This document shows, one piece after another, positions 1 to 8,553 of a stretch of DNA of 64,000 bases. How positions within the stretch are numbered: position 1 is the first letter of the stretch; each line of letters begins with the position of its first letter. Below the pieces are notes generated by a model that saw only the letters and a list, made by a program, of their open reading frames with translations, had not been told where the DNA came from and made no database searches. The stretch lies in contig NZ_KB235922.1 in NCBI RefSeq assembly GCF_000332195.1, positions 2,070,211 to 2,134,210 on the forward strand, written 5' to 3'. The position numbers and the translations under genes were made by a program. The DNA comes from Pleurocapsa sp. PCC 7319. GTDB lineage: Bacteria; Cyanobacteriota; Cyanobacteriia; Cyanobacteriales; Xenococcaceae.

Positions 1-1306
1 CTTCTGTGGTTTCTTTTCGATATTCTCCTTTAGGTTCCTTAGCAAAATTCCCTGAATAAACTTTATCCCCATAATCCCAATCGCTTCCTCGATAATTCGC
101 CAAGTTCGTTGTGATTGTTGCCCCAAAATAAAACGGGGTATTAGTTCCGGCGCGACAAGTGTATTCCCACTCTGCTTCACTAGGTAAACGATAATCTAGA
201 CCAGTTCTATTGGATAAACGAGCGCAAAATTCCACTGCATCATTCCAACACACTTTTTCCACAGGTAAATTGTCATCTTGAAAGTGAGAAGGTTTTGGTT
301 CTAAATCCCGCGATACTTTATTCATACTGGCAACAACTTGCCATTGGCTTTGAGTGACGGGGTATCGTCCCATTAAGAAACTAGGAATATTAACCTTGTG
401 TTGTGGTCTTTCACAGTGAAACCATTCTATATCATGAATTTTGCAGAGTCTTGCTATTTCCTCATCATCTGTTCCCATCAGAAACTCTCCCCCAGGAATA
501 GAAACCATTTCTAAGGTGACACCTTTACCTAAATCTTCGCTAAAAACTTCCGCTTCTTTGGTGATTCTGCCTGATAGATAGTTCTGTATGCGATCGCGAT
601 ATAGTTGAATATAATTTTTGCTTGATGTTTGAGGGGAATTTGCCATCTTCACTTCGTTAGAGAACGAAATATGCGGATTAAAATTGACTAATTTTTTCAG
701 CAAAATTGGTTTCAGGTTCTCTGGTAAAGTTGATTTGTTCTCAGTATTGGTAAAGTCAACTGGAATCATTTGGCGAGTCTTATTAGAAAAACTCGAAAGT
801 TCCCACAAAATAGCGTTACAACCTAATTCAAAGGCATCCTCAATATTTCTGCCATATCCCAACCCATCATAAAAACCAGTAGTAAAGGAGATCGCCGCAT
901 CATCTAAAATAGTATTCTTCATGCCAATTACATAATCAACATGTTGCACAATGGCTTGAGCTTGAACTTCTGTATAACAAGCATTGAGCAACACACACTT
1001 GATACAGGGGAATTGTATGAATAAACCGACTAATGCTTCTCCTGTTGCTGGTTTAGGTTGTCCTGCCTTATCGACCAAAACTAGACCGGCACTTCCTTTT
1101 CCATGTCCCGAAAAGTGAACAATGTCTGGATTTTCTTCTAGTAAAGCCCGACGTAAATCTCTGGGACGTACTGCCCACCGTTGGATAAATTTAAACTTGT
1201 CCGCTAATTTAGATCTTTTTAATCCTTCTTCTATTTCTTCTGCTTCTTCCTCTAAACTCAACTGACTGGTTGACAGAGGATTTGAGGATAGAAAAAGAAT
1301 TTTCAT
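1..1306 (-). CDS. Caspase-like/FGE-sulfatase domain protein (partial, cut by left edge)
   Basis: Reading the minus strand from an ATG at 1306 gives 435 codons with no stop before the window edge, so the C-terminus is missing. Residues 1-170 look like a CHAT/caspase-type cysteine peptidase: a predicted catalytic His in HFSGHG (His68) and Cys in LLNAC (Cys110). From about residue 265 a formylglycine-generating-enzyme-like (FGE-sulfatase/SUMF1) domain begins with a MVSIPGGEFLMG-type entry motif and continues with VCWNDAVEFC and YRLPSEAEWEY. This pairing is common in cyanobacteria, where the FGE-like part is thought to be a C-type-lectin-fold binding module rather than a true sulfatase activator. 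Substrate unknown. It lies downstream of, and on the same strand as, the lipase/membrane-protein genes. Domain calls are firm; function is inferred. Confidence 0.85.
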   Translation of the reverse strand, partial: MKILFLSSNPLSTSQLSLEEEAEEIEEGLKRSKLADKFKFIQRWAVRPRDLRRALLEENPDIVHFSGHGKGSAGLVLVDKAGQPKPATGEALVGLFIQFPCIKCVLLNACYTEVQAQAIVQHVDYVIGMKNTILDDAAISFTTGFYDGLGYGRNIEDAFELGCNAILWELSSFSNKTRQMIPVDFTNTENKSTLPENLKPILLKKLVNFNPHISFSNEVKMANSPQTSSKNYIQLYRDRIQNYLSGRITKEAEVFSEDLGKGVTLEMVSIPGGEFLMGTDDEEIARLCKIHDIEWFHCERPQHKVNIPSFLMGRYPVTQSQWQVVASMNKVSRDLEPKPSHFQDDNLPVEKVCWNDAVEFCARLSNRTGLDYRLPSEAEWEYTCRAGTNTPFYFGATITTNLANYRGSDWDYGDKVYSGNFAKEPKGEYRKETTE

Positions 1307-1360
1307 CTAAGAGAATATTATTTGAAGCAATACAGAAGTATTTTAACCTGATTCAAGTGA

Positions 1361-1456
1361 TTATTCTTTATCCAGTCCTGCCAAACCCCAACCCTCGATC
1401 GCCAAAGCGATCGCCTCTCGACTAGCCTCTGCAACAAATACCCAAACCAAAAACTC
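1361..1456 (-). pseudogene. Remnant: duplicated 3' tail of the 520-residue membrane-protein gene
   Basis: On the minus strand these codons, ending in TAA at 1363-1361, read EASREAIALAIEGWGLAGL then DKE. This is almost identical to the C-terminus of the protein encoded at 2783-4345 (one K-to-L change in the matched stretch). The DNA match to 2786-2870 is also clear, including the palindromic HIP1-rich core. No start codon or remaining body of the gene is present, so it is a fragment. The SGNH hydrolase gene sits exactly between the intact gene end and this copy. Confidence 0.85.
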
Positions 1457-1463
1457 AGTAAAC

Positions 1464-2612
1464 CTATACAGGATAAGCATAATAGGCAATGCCTTCAAAA
1501 TCGTATGAGGGATTATTGTCGACAAAAACCCTCTCGTCTATATTTTCAGTAAAATAGTGTGTGCCGAGAGTTGGATTATAGAAACGATAGATGGGAATTG
1601 TTCCCTCTACTTCAGTTTGATAGGCATTGAATTGACTATCTTCAAAAACATAGCGATCTATATTATCGCGTACGAAATCTTTTTCTGTTGGAGAAATGGT
1701 ATAAAAATATGTTCCAGTATCTTGATTACGAAAACGAAATACTTCTTCTCCTCCTGTTAACGGGTCTACTGAAATGTGAGATGCACCCTCAAAATTGTAA
1801 TTAGTTGGTTCGTTTAGCAGTGATTCATATTCTAAGGGATCGGCAGTGTAAAGAGGTACACCTGATATGGGATCGACAAAGCGAAATACAGTAGAACCCA
1901 TCTGAGCGTTTTCATCAGTAGCAGTCCCCTCACTGTCTAGGGAATCAGAGGCAGTAGTAGTTGAAGAAGTACTACCAAATATCTCATCAAAGCTCGCTAG
2001 CCATTGATCAGCAAATTTATTTTCGCCCCTGCTATTAGGGTGTACAGAATCATATGTATCATCGCGCAGGTTAAATCCAGAAGATTGATCTACAACAACA
2101 ATAGGTGAATCAACTTGGCTTTTTTCTGCTGCCAAAATAGAAATCTGTTGGTTTAATTTTTCCCGCTCATCATCATTTCTTCTGGCTGGAATAATTTGTG
2201 CGAGAAAAATAACTATGTTAGGATTATTGGCTCTAAAAACATCAATAACTTCTCCTAATTCATCGATCGTACTATCTGCTGATTGACCCTGGAGAATGTC
2301 ATTAGTTCCCAGATGAATAAAAGCTACATCAGGTTGAGCTGAGGCGACCCAACCATCTAGCTGATTTAAGATCTCGTCAGTTCTCCAACCCCAATGACCT
2401 TCATGATCTAGATCAAAATCGGGATTTGGGTTGGAGCCGCCTTGATTTTCTTGTAAGCTACCAACAAAATCGATATTGTTAAAACCTGCTTCGTTTAATT
2501 TTTGCCATAGAGGGCGGCGATAGCTATCATGTTCAGTATTTGCTTGGGTTATCGAATCCCCAAGGAGCATAACCCTGATGTCAGATAATGTTTCTGAGTT
2601 GTTATTGTCCAT
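1464..2612 (-). CDS. SGNH/GDSL hydrolase with C-terminal DUF5648-like repeat region
   Basis: 382 residues. The N-terminal half is an SGNH-type esterase: block I GDSITQ (Ser20), a GTND block at residues 102-105, and a late DSVHPN block carrying the catalytic Asp/His. The C-terminal 140 residues contain three copies of a unit with VFRFVDPISGVPLYT, FRFRNQDTGTYFYT and IYRFYNPTLGTHYFT. That matches the DUF5648 beta-propeller-like repeat often attached to secreted hydrolases. There is no clear signal peptide, and the start begins directly with polar residues, so localisation is unclear. Likely acts on an acyl or acetyl ester, possibly on polysaccharide; substrate unknown. The gene is flanked by two copies of a neighbouring gene's tail, which suggests it arrived as an inserted cassette. 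Confidence 0.88.
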   Translation of the reverse strand: MDNNNSETLSDIRVMLLGDSITQANTEHDSYRRPLWQKLNEAGFNNIDFVGSLQENQGGSNPNPDFDLDHEGHWGWRTDEILNQLDGWVASAQPDVAFIHLGTNDILQGQSADSTIDELGEVIDVFRANNPNIVIFLAQIIPARRNDDEREKLNQQISILAAEKSQVDSPIVVVDQSSGFNLRDDTYDSVHPNSRGENKFADQWLASFDEIFGSTSSTTTASDSLDSEGTATDENAQMGSTVFRFVDPISGVPLYTADPLEYESLLNEPTNYNFEGASHISVDPLTGGEEVFRFRNQDTGTYFYTISPTEKDFVRDNIDRYVFEDSQFNAYQTEVEGTIPIYRFYNPTLGTHYFTENIDERVFVDNNPSYDFEGIAYYAYPV

Positions 2613-2782
2613 TTAGAATAATTGCTATCTATTCAATAACAGTAGCAAGATTATCAAAAATCAAGATGAGATGATTTAAATGTTTATTTTTCCCATTTGA
2701 ATCTTGAATATAGTGATTATTGCTTTTAATGGTGCATAAAACTCAATTTTATTGAAATTTTGTAATGTTTGGATCCTAATTA
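2613..2782. other. AT-rich spacer upstream of the SGNH hydrolase gene
   Basis: About 170 bases between the SGNH gene start and the end of the next gene. It is AT-rich and probably holds the SGNH promoter on the minus strand. No clear terminator hairpin or RNA gene was seen. Confidence 0.4.
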
Positions 2783-4345
2783 TTATTCCTTATCTAATCC
2801 TGCCAAACCCCAACCCTCGATCGCTTTGGCGATCGCCTCTCGACTAGCTTCCGCACCAAATCCCCAAGCTAAGAGCGAAAAATAATCTCTAAAAGGGCGA
2901 TCGCCAAAAGTTTCATTATCGATATACAATTCACTAAAGCCAGCTCCCACTAACAACAAGAGGGCGATCGCGTAACTTGACCAAGCAAATATTTTTAAAT
3001 TTAGATTGGCTTTCTGTAAACTCTTCTGGATATTGAAACTGATTCCAGTCGGCGCATCCCCAATAACTGGTTGCTCAGTAGTCATTGCCAAACTCTTTTC
3101 AGATGCCACTCCTCTGCCTCTCGGTATGGCTTCATTGATTTCTTGAGCCATATTTTTAAGCTCTGCCGCTAGATTTCCCATATCGTCATCTAGGGTTAAA
3201 TTAGCAAATTGTTGTTTCCAGCTATCAATTTGAGGTTGCCATTCATCAGCCTCATCAGGAAGTACCTGAGCTAACTCCTGCCATAAATTTTCAACTTGTT
3301 CCAATTGGGTTTGCAGTTGATGATAAGTATTGATTTGTGAGGCAATTTGATTCAAATTTATTCTTAACTGATCAATATCATCTAAGTCAGGAGCATTTTC
3401 TACTTCTTTAGCAATTTTATAGCTTATTTGCTGTTTAAAAGGTTGATGCGGATTAATGTCAGCAACTTTCTGTTCGAGTTCAGTTGCGTACTCTAATTGC
3501 GGTAGTAACAGAGTTTTGCCTTTATTCCATTTTTGCCAAATAATTTTAGCAGAAGTTAATGCCGATTCAGCGTCTTGCCAACGTTCTTCTTGGACGGCAG
3601 ATCGAACATTATTCAACTGATATTCAATTTGGTTTTTAAATCCTCTAGACTGGTCAAATTGAGGATCTTTTTGCATCCAGATGCGAAGTCGTCCGACTCG
3701 TACCAAGATTTCATCCCTTGGTCTGCCTTGAGAGCGATACCAGGACAATCCTGTTCCAATTCCCGTTCCCAGTACAATGCATAATAAGGGCAACCACCAG
3801 TTACTTTTGATTTTGGTAGTTATGGGCAGTAAAATTTCTTGAGGAATATTCTCTCCCTGCGGTTGATACCGTAGTACAATTTCTCCCGAAAACTCTCCCA
3901 TACTAGAGCTTTGCTGTAAATCGAATTCCAGAGGAAGTTGATACTCAAATTGGGAATTTTGAGCAATATTTTGCTTTGCTTTTTGAGCAATGACCGGAAA
4001 AATTTCCAATTCATCTGTTCGATATAAATCCCGAAAGCTAATCTGTAAATCTTGAGGATTTAGTGGTTTATTGGCAGTGATGGTCAGAGTTCGCTCAATT
4101 TTTTGTTGTCTAGTTCCAGCTATTTTCAGAGTCTTGGGATAAACCTGAAGCTGAATGCTTTCTTGTGCCTTAACTTCTAGAGGAGCAAATAATACTAATC
4201 CAACGATCAATATCAGCTGGCACCGGGCGATTACCCTTCGGGCTTGCACTCGAATGGGTGTATGCTTGGCGATTACTCTTCGGGTACCCTTGGCGATCGC
4301 GACAGACAACAAGCCATTATAAATTCGAGTATATCTAGGGGTCAT
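2783..4345 (-). CDS. Membrane-anchored coiled-coil protein of unknown function
   Basis: 520 residues; family not recognised. A signal-like hydrophobic segment (ILIVGLVLFAPLEVKA) lies at about residues 46-61. A beta-rich extracytoplasmic stretch follows, then a transmembrane helix near residues 184-204, a long helical/coiled-coil cytoplasmic region (about 215-400) and a second membrane segment near 455-475. The ATG overlaps the stop of the upstream hydrolase gene in an ATGA junction, so the two are translationally coupled. The first 45 residues are unusual: they are encoded by two near-identical 17-base repeats (4227-4243 and 4268-4284), giving RRVIAK and RRVIAR. The true start may therefore lie further in, for example at the GTG codon in IRVQARR. 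The final 27 residues are duplicated at 1361-1456. Confidence 0.75.
   Translation of the reverse strand: MTPRYTRIYNGLLSVAIAKGTRRVIAKHTPIRVQARRVIARCQLILIVGLVLFAPLEVKAQESIQLQVYPKTLKIAGTRQQKIERTLTITANKPLNPQDLQISFRDLYRTDELEIFPVIAQKAKQNIAQNSQFEYQLPLEFDLQQSSSMGEFSGEIVLRYQPQGENIPQEILLPITTKIKSNWWLPLLCIVLGTGIGTGLSWYRSQGRPRDEILVRVGRLRIWMQKDPQFDQSRGFKNQIEYQLNNVRSAVQEERWQDAESALTSAKIIWQKWNKGKTLLLPQLEYATELEQKVADINPHQPFKQQISYKIAKEVENAPDLDDIDQLRINLNQIASQINTYHQLQTQLEQVENLWQELAQVLPDEADEWQPQIDSWKQQFANLTLDDDMGNLAAELKNMAQEINEAIPRGRGVASEKSLAMTTEQPVIGDAPTGISFNIQKSLQKANLNLKIFAWSSYAIALLLLVGAGFSELYIDNETFGDRPFRDYFSLLAWGFGAEASREAIAKAIEGWGLAGLDKE
4227..4284. repeat. Short direct repeat inside the 5' end of a CDS
   Basis: GGCGATTACCCTTCGGG (4227-4243) and GGCGATTACTCTTCGGG (4268-4284) differ at one base. 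Related TTCGGGTAC/GTACCCGAAGG sequence appears in non-coding DNA at about 20680-20702, so this looks like a dispersed repeat family that has entered the coding sequence. Confidence 0.7.
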
Positions 4346-5337
4346 TTGCTAGACACGACCTCTCTTGCTACTGCTGGCTTAAAGAAACTAGCAATTTCTT
4401 TGACTACTCGATCGCTTTCCCAATAACTACCATGAGCTTTCCCCCCTTGTAATAAAGCGACAACGGTTTGTCTCAAAGGTATGGAGATAATATCTAATAG
4501 TTTACGGTCGTGACTCAATAAATCTTCAAAGTCTATATATTGTTCATCTTGATCGACTAAGCTACTCATTAATTCATCGAGGGGATAGGCGATCGGATCT
4601 CCGGGATGGATATAATTTCTCCAAGGTAGTTTTTTCTGACCTCGCCTTTCATAGAGACTTTTCAGCAACTCTTTTAATCTTGGAGTAATGTCGTGAGTAC
4701 TGGGAACAGTAGAGGCTAATTCTTCACTATCATCAGCATCTGAACTGACGTTAGTTAAGCTAAAAATTGCCACAGGCGAACCCATAGTATGCAGACTCGC
4801 TAAAGGCATACCTTGCAAAGGATTTTTATCGTTTCCAGCCAAACCAAAGATAGCGTCACGAATTGCCATTACATCTTTGTGTCCTGGTGCATCAGGATTG
4901 TTCCAGCGACCGGCAAACAGCACGTCAAAAAGAATCACTGTTCCCCAACTATGAGTAACTAAGTGAAGACAGTCTCCAGGTTGAGGATCTTGAATTCGGG
5001 CGATCGCATCTTCTTTTAGTCTTTTTACAACTTTATAGCCAAGGTGACGACTAATGTAGAGAGCAGCATCGCCAGCAAATTGAAGTAGTTGTTGTTCCCG
5101 GAAATCTCTAAACCACATATCTTTCCAAAGAGGAGATGCTTGTAATTGTTTCCGTAGCCTATTCTCTGCATTAAGATTGGCATCTCCCCAGTACAGTGGG
5201 ATGTAAACAATATTACTTGTTCTATCTTGACCTAATTCTTGATTTAAACCTTTAATTAGGCTTTCGGCAAATTTTGGTGTTTCTCTTTCATCGCGAGTAT
5301 TTACACCGTGGACAAATAAGATGTAGTCAGTAGCCAT
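4342..5337 (-). CDS. Alpha/beta hydrolase (lipase-like)
   Basis: 331 residues. It opens with a beta strand and oxyanion-type HGVN motif (YILFVHGVN, residues 5-13). A nucleophile elbow THSWG with Ser130 is preceded by HLV, the usual arrangement in lipase/esterase alpha/beta hydrolases; the first Gly of GxSxG is replaced by Thr. A candidate catalytic His lies near the C-terminus in the KAHGSYW segment, typical of the His that follows the last strand. There is no signal peptide, so it is probably cytoplasmic. It is first in a coupled pair with the membrane coiled-coil protein (4-base ATGA overlap) and lies downstream of the patatin gene. Substrate is unknown; a lipid ester is the best guess. Confidence 0.82.
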   Translation of the reverse strand: MATDYILFVHGVNTRDERETPKFAESLIKGLNQELGQDRTSNIVYIPLYWGDANLNAENRLRKQLQASPLWKDMWFRDFREQQLLQFAGDAALYISRHLGYKVVKRLKEDAIARIQDPQPGDCLHLVTHSWGTVILFDVLFAGRWNNPDAPGHKDVMAIRDAIFGLAGNDKNPLQGMPLASLHTMGSPVAIFSLTNVSSDADDSEELASTVPSTHDITPRLKELLKSLYERRGQKKLPWRNYIHPGDPIAYPLDELMSSLVDQDEQYIDFEDLLSHDRKLLDIISIPLRQTVVALLQGGKAHGSYWESDRVVKEIASFFKPAVAREVVSSK

Positions 5338-5338
5338 A

Positions 5339-5372
5339 GTTAGTTGTTAGTTGTTAGTCGTTAGTTGTTAGC
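5339..5372. repeat. Heptanucleotide tandem repeat (TTAGTTG type)
   Basis: About four and a half copies of a 7-base unit, TTAGTTG/TTAGTCG, in the gap between the hydrolase and patatin genes. Same unit length as the other tandem repeats in this window. Confidence 0.85.
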
Positions 5373-5393
5373 TGAGTACTCAGACAAAATTAA

Positions 5394-7580
5394 TTACATA
5401 TTCCATTTATCCCTCCAAAGGATTTTAATTTTTTCGATTTGTTCTTTGTTTTTAATTGCCTTCCATCCATGTTTAATGGCATCTTTTTCTTTTTGGGTTA
5501 ACTTCCAAGAAAGAGGTGGTCGATATTCACCTTGTTCGTTATAAAATTTGTCAGCTACTTCTGGAGGAAATTCTTCTTTAGAAGGAAAGTAAATAGGAAA
5601 GTATCGAATATCTATTTCTTGTTCTTGGCAAGCTTGGCTTACCTCTTGCCATTGTTCCAAAAGGTCTACTTCAGTACAGTTACGAGCATTGAGAATGGGA
5701 TCTCGCACTTTGAATAGGGTTAATAATGGACCGAGGGTTGCCAGAAATAAGCCTTGATTCTTTTGAGCTTTTTGGTTGTTTTCAGCTTCTTGGCTATCTT
5801 CAGCTCGAGTTGTCGGAGAACTTTTGGGAAAAGCATTAATTTGCAATATTAGAACTCTTTTGATTTTGTTTTCTTGGGAGTCTTTTTTAAACAAATCTAG
5901 AAGCCATTCTAATGCTGTCACAAAACCAGAATTGTCGAAATAACCACCATCAGCTATATGATAATTTTTTTGAATATTTTCACTATCTCGGCAAATGGGA
6001 GATACATAGGGAAAGGTCGCAGAAAGCCTGGCAGCAGTAGCAACATTAATATCGTAGCCAGGATAAAGACTATGAAAATCAAAGAATTTTTTCTTCCTAG
6101 ACTCACCAAAATCCATGGGAGTAATCAGCAAACGAAAACCATTTTCAACTAAAGTTGAATTAAATACAGGGATAGGAAGTTTGCCTTCAATGATTTTTTG
6201 CCGCCAATTGGCTAAAGTTGTATTGGGTTCTTTCATTTCACCTTGCCAGTCTGTTTCTAAAGCAGTACCTCGATCAAGTAATCTAGGAGCGAGAATGGGT
6301 AAGGCAATAATGCGCCACAAGTCAGGATAGGCTAAACCCCAACCTACAGCATCTAAACTATCTGCCGTCGCACCATCGAAGATAGGTTTTAATTGGTCAT
6401 CTGGTGGAAACCCTTTATCCGTAAAGCGATCAAGATAATACATACTTCCTACTGAGCCACCAGAAACAGAACTAATTAAGTTAATTGCTTTCGGGAATGA
6501 TATTCCTAAAAGATCTTTCGCCTGTAAACCAGTTAAAACTTGAGTTGTCCATCCAGCAGCCTGAATTCCACCACCACTAGCACAAACGATAACTAAAGTT
6601 TGTTTGTCCAAACGTTGTTGGATTATATTATTAAAGTCTTTTGCTCGTTCTAATTGTTGGGGATTTTCTTTAACTTTTTCAATATGGAAAAAGTGATCGA
6701 CATTGATTAGCCAATACATCAATCCAGCAATTACTAACCAAAACAAGAAAACAGAAACCCGCGAGTAATCGAAAAAAAAGGTGAGATTTCCTAAAAACAA
6801 TGTTGCTATGGAAATTAACAACATTACGTATAAGAGTGCAGCTACTTCATTTTTTTGTTTTGAAGGGACTGATTTTGGTCTATAAAGGACAAAAATGACC
6901 ACATATATGCCCAGAAGAACGACAAAGAAAACCAAAGCATTAAAATTAGCAGTAGTTAAATTACCAGTTACAGGATCGATATAACCTGCGGTAGAGTGAT
7001 TCGCCAGTAAGGAAATGACTTTCACTAAAAAGTTATTTAGTCCAGATAATAGCTTGACTAAAACTGGATTAGAAGCATTGTCGATCGAGAGATAGTGTCT
7101 TGTTAGCTTGAAGATGAATAAAAAGATACCACTCAATGAAACCCCCAAAAACAATCCTGGCCATCTTTTATTGCCAATTTCTTCTTTTGATAAATCAGTA
7201 ATAGCCAGAACAGTAGGTAAAGCTAAAGCGATCGCCAATCCGTAGTACCATGACGGAGAAATTGTTATTAGTGAGAGAACAGAAAAACGAGCTTCTGCAT
7301 TATCAATAATGATTGCCGAAACGAAAATTACAGACATTCCTGCAATAATTGCCCCCAAAATTGTAAAAGCAATTTGCCAGATACCACGCAGAACAAAAAG
7401 ATTCTTGAGCATTGCTGGGAAGAGAAACTCAGCGATCGCAGGGAGAGCGATAAGCAGTATACCCATAAGCAGAGGTATACGCAGGAAAAAGGCATATTGC
7501 CACAAGTTATTGGGAACTAAAAGCCATCCAGTGACAACTACTATTACGATCGCCAGCCACAAAAAGAAATTATTTTTCAT
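5394..7580 (-). CDS. Patatin-like phospholipase with N-terminal membrane domain
   Basis: 728 residues. Residues 1-290 hold several hydrophobic helices (starting FLWLAIVIVVVTGWLLV), so the enzyme is membrane-embedded. From about 325 a patatin fold begins: a Gly-rich oxyanion segment CASGGGIQ, the nucleophile elbow VSGGSVG (Ser near residue 372) and the DGGYFDNSG motif holding the catalytic Asp (near 544). Patatins use a Ser-Asp dyad to hydrolyse acyl esters of phospholipids and galactolipids. The gene lies 56 bases upstream of the alpha/beta hydrolase gene on the same strand and 48 bases downstream of a small membrane-protein gene. Patatin domains fused to membrane helices occur in stress and conflict systems (established for the patatin effector CapV, though no cGAS-like gene is seen here). 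Confidence 0.9.
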   Translation of the reverse strand: MKNNFFLWLAIVIVVVTGWLLVPNNLWQYAFFLRIPLLMGILLIALPAIAEFLFPAMLKNLFVLRGIWQIAFTILGAIIAGMSVIFVSAIIIDNAEARFSVLSLITISPSWYYGLAIALALPTVLAITDLSKEEIGNKRWPGLFLGVSLSGIFLFIFKLTRHYLSIDNASNPVLVKLLSGLNNFLVKVISLLANHSTAGYIDPVTGNLTTANFNALVFFVVLLGIYVVIFVLYRPKSVPSKQKNEVAALLYVMLLISIATLFLGNLTFFFDYSRVSVFLFWLVIAGLMYWLINVDHFFHIEKVKENPQQLERAKDFNNIIQQRLDKQTLVIVCASGGGIQAAGWTTQVLTGLQAKDLLGISFPKAINLISSVSGGSVGSMYYLDRFTDKGFPPDDQLKPIFDGATADSLDAVGWGLAYPDLWRIIALPILAPRLLDRGTALETDWQGEMKEPNTTLANWRQKIIEGKLPIPVFNSTLVENGFRLLITPMDFGESRKKKFFDFHSLYPGYDINVATAARLSATFPYVSPICRDSENIQKNYHIADGGYFDNSGFVTALEWLLDLFKKDSQENKIKRVLILQINAFPKSSPTTRAEDSQEAENNQKAQKNQGLFLATLGPLLTLFKVRDPILNARNCTEVDLLEQWQEVSQACQEQEIDIRYFPIYFPSKEEFPPEVADKFYNEQGEYRPPLSWKLTQKEKDAIKHGWKAIKNKEQIEKIKILWRDKWNM

Positions 7581-7628
7581 GAAACCAAGTTTTGAAAGTA
7601 TAAGCTTTAAACATTTTTCTCAGTTTGT

Positions 7629-8480
7629 TTAAAACTCTAGAGTGAAGTTTGATACTCGCTTGTCTCCTATATAAACCTGGGCAAGATAAAAGCCAGGAGC
7701 AATTTCTCGCATTTCTTCCTTAACTTTTTTAAAAATGAGAGAAGTTTGAGAATAATCTAAGATAATGGCTTCCCCTTCGCAGAACCGACCATTGCCTTTA
7801 TAGATCTCGCCTTTGAAAGCTCTGATTTCAAAAGGAGGAAGTATATTGAGAAAGAACTTTTCTTCGCGAACAAAATATTTTCCCTCCCAAAAAAACAACT
7901 TACTCAGCAGTGCCAATATTTTTGCTAAGATAGTCCCCGCAGCAATAATAGCGATACCTTTACTCTTGCCGTTAGGGATTTCCCCTACTGAACCCTGTTT
8001 GTAAAGTTCATCTATTTCCGCTTGAGACATATTTAGTAGATCGAGTGGTTTAGGGATTGTAGTTGCTAAGTTTTGATCTTCTTGTTGGAGACTTGTTGAT
8101 TTCTTGAGTGTCAGAATCAAAAGAATTATCTCGATAATACCAATGCTGAAATCTCCGATTCCCAGAGTTATGAACCCCTTAGGCATAAAGGCAGTCAATA
8201 CACCAACAAAGAAGGTTGTGGCAGGAATTATGCGAGCAGCAACTAATAGCCAGGAATTGACTATATAATCCTCAGGCTCATCTGCAGCAGGTATGTAGAA
8301 GCAACTGAGAAAAACTAACAGAACTGAGTAATTAAATAACCAAACAGAAGAATCGAGAGAACCTAATTGTAACCAAGTAACTAATTGATTGGGAATTACA
8401 AAAGCTAAAATCGCAAAAGTAAAATTAGCCAAAATACCAAACCAAACAATGCGCTTAAACCAAACAGCATACGTATTCAT
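7629..8480 (-). CDS. Multi-pass membrane protein of unknown function
   Basis: 283 residues, not recognised. Four hydrophobic helices occupy the first 125 residues (around 14-32, 47-62, 80-98 and 108-124). A polar linker and another hydrophobic segment (IAIIAAGTILAKILALLSKLF, about 175-195) follow, then a soluble beta-rich C-terminal domain of about 80 residues ending VSNFTLEF. It sits between the di-haem cytochrome gene and the patatin gene on the same strand, so it may share a transcript with them. The C-terminal part may be a small ligand-binding or adaptor domain; no motif was found. Confidence 0.7.
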   Translation of the reverse strand: MNTYAVWFKRIVWFGILANFTFAILAFVIPNQLVTWLQLGSLDSSVWLFNYSVLLVFLSCFYIPAADEPEDYIVNSWLLVAARIIPATTFFVGVLTAFMPKGFITLGIGDFSIGIIEIILLILTLKKSTSLQQEDQNLATTIPKPLDLLNMSQAEIDELYKQGSVGEIPNGKSKGIAIIAAGTILAKILALLSKLFFWEGKYFVREEKFFLNILPPFEIRAFKGEIYKGNGRFCEGEAIILDYSQTSLIFKKVKEEMREIAPGFYLAQVYIGDKRVSNFTLEF

Positions 8481-8504
8481 GATTTATTTTTGTAGTTGTA
8501 ATTT

Positions 8505-8552
8505 GTTTTGATTAAAAGCTAAAAGCTAATGGCTAATAGCTAATAGCTAATT
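8505..8552. repeat. Heptanucleotide tandem repeat (GCTAATA type)
   Basis: Tandem 7-base units AAAGCTA/GCTAATG/GCTAATA between the membrane-protein gene start and the cytochrome gene end. Confidence 0.8.
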
Positions 8553-8553
8553 G

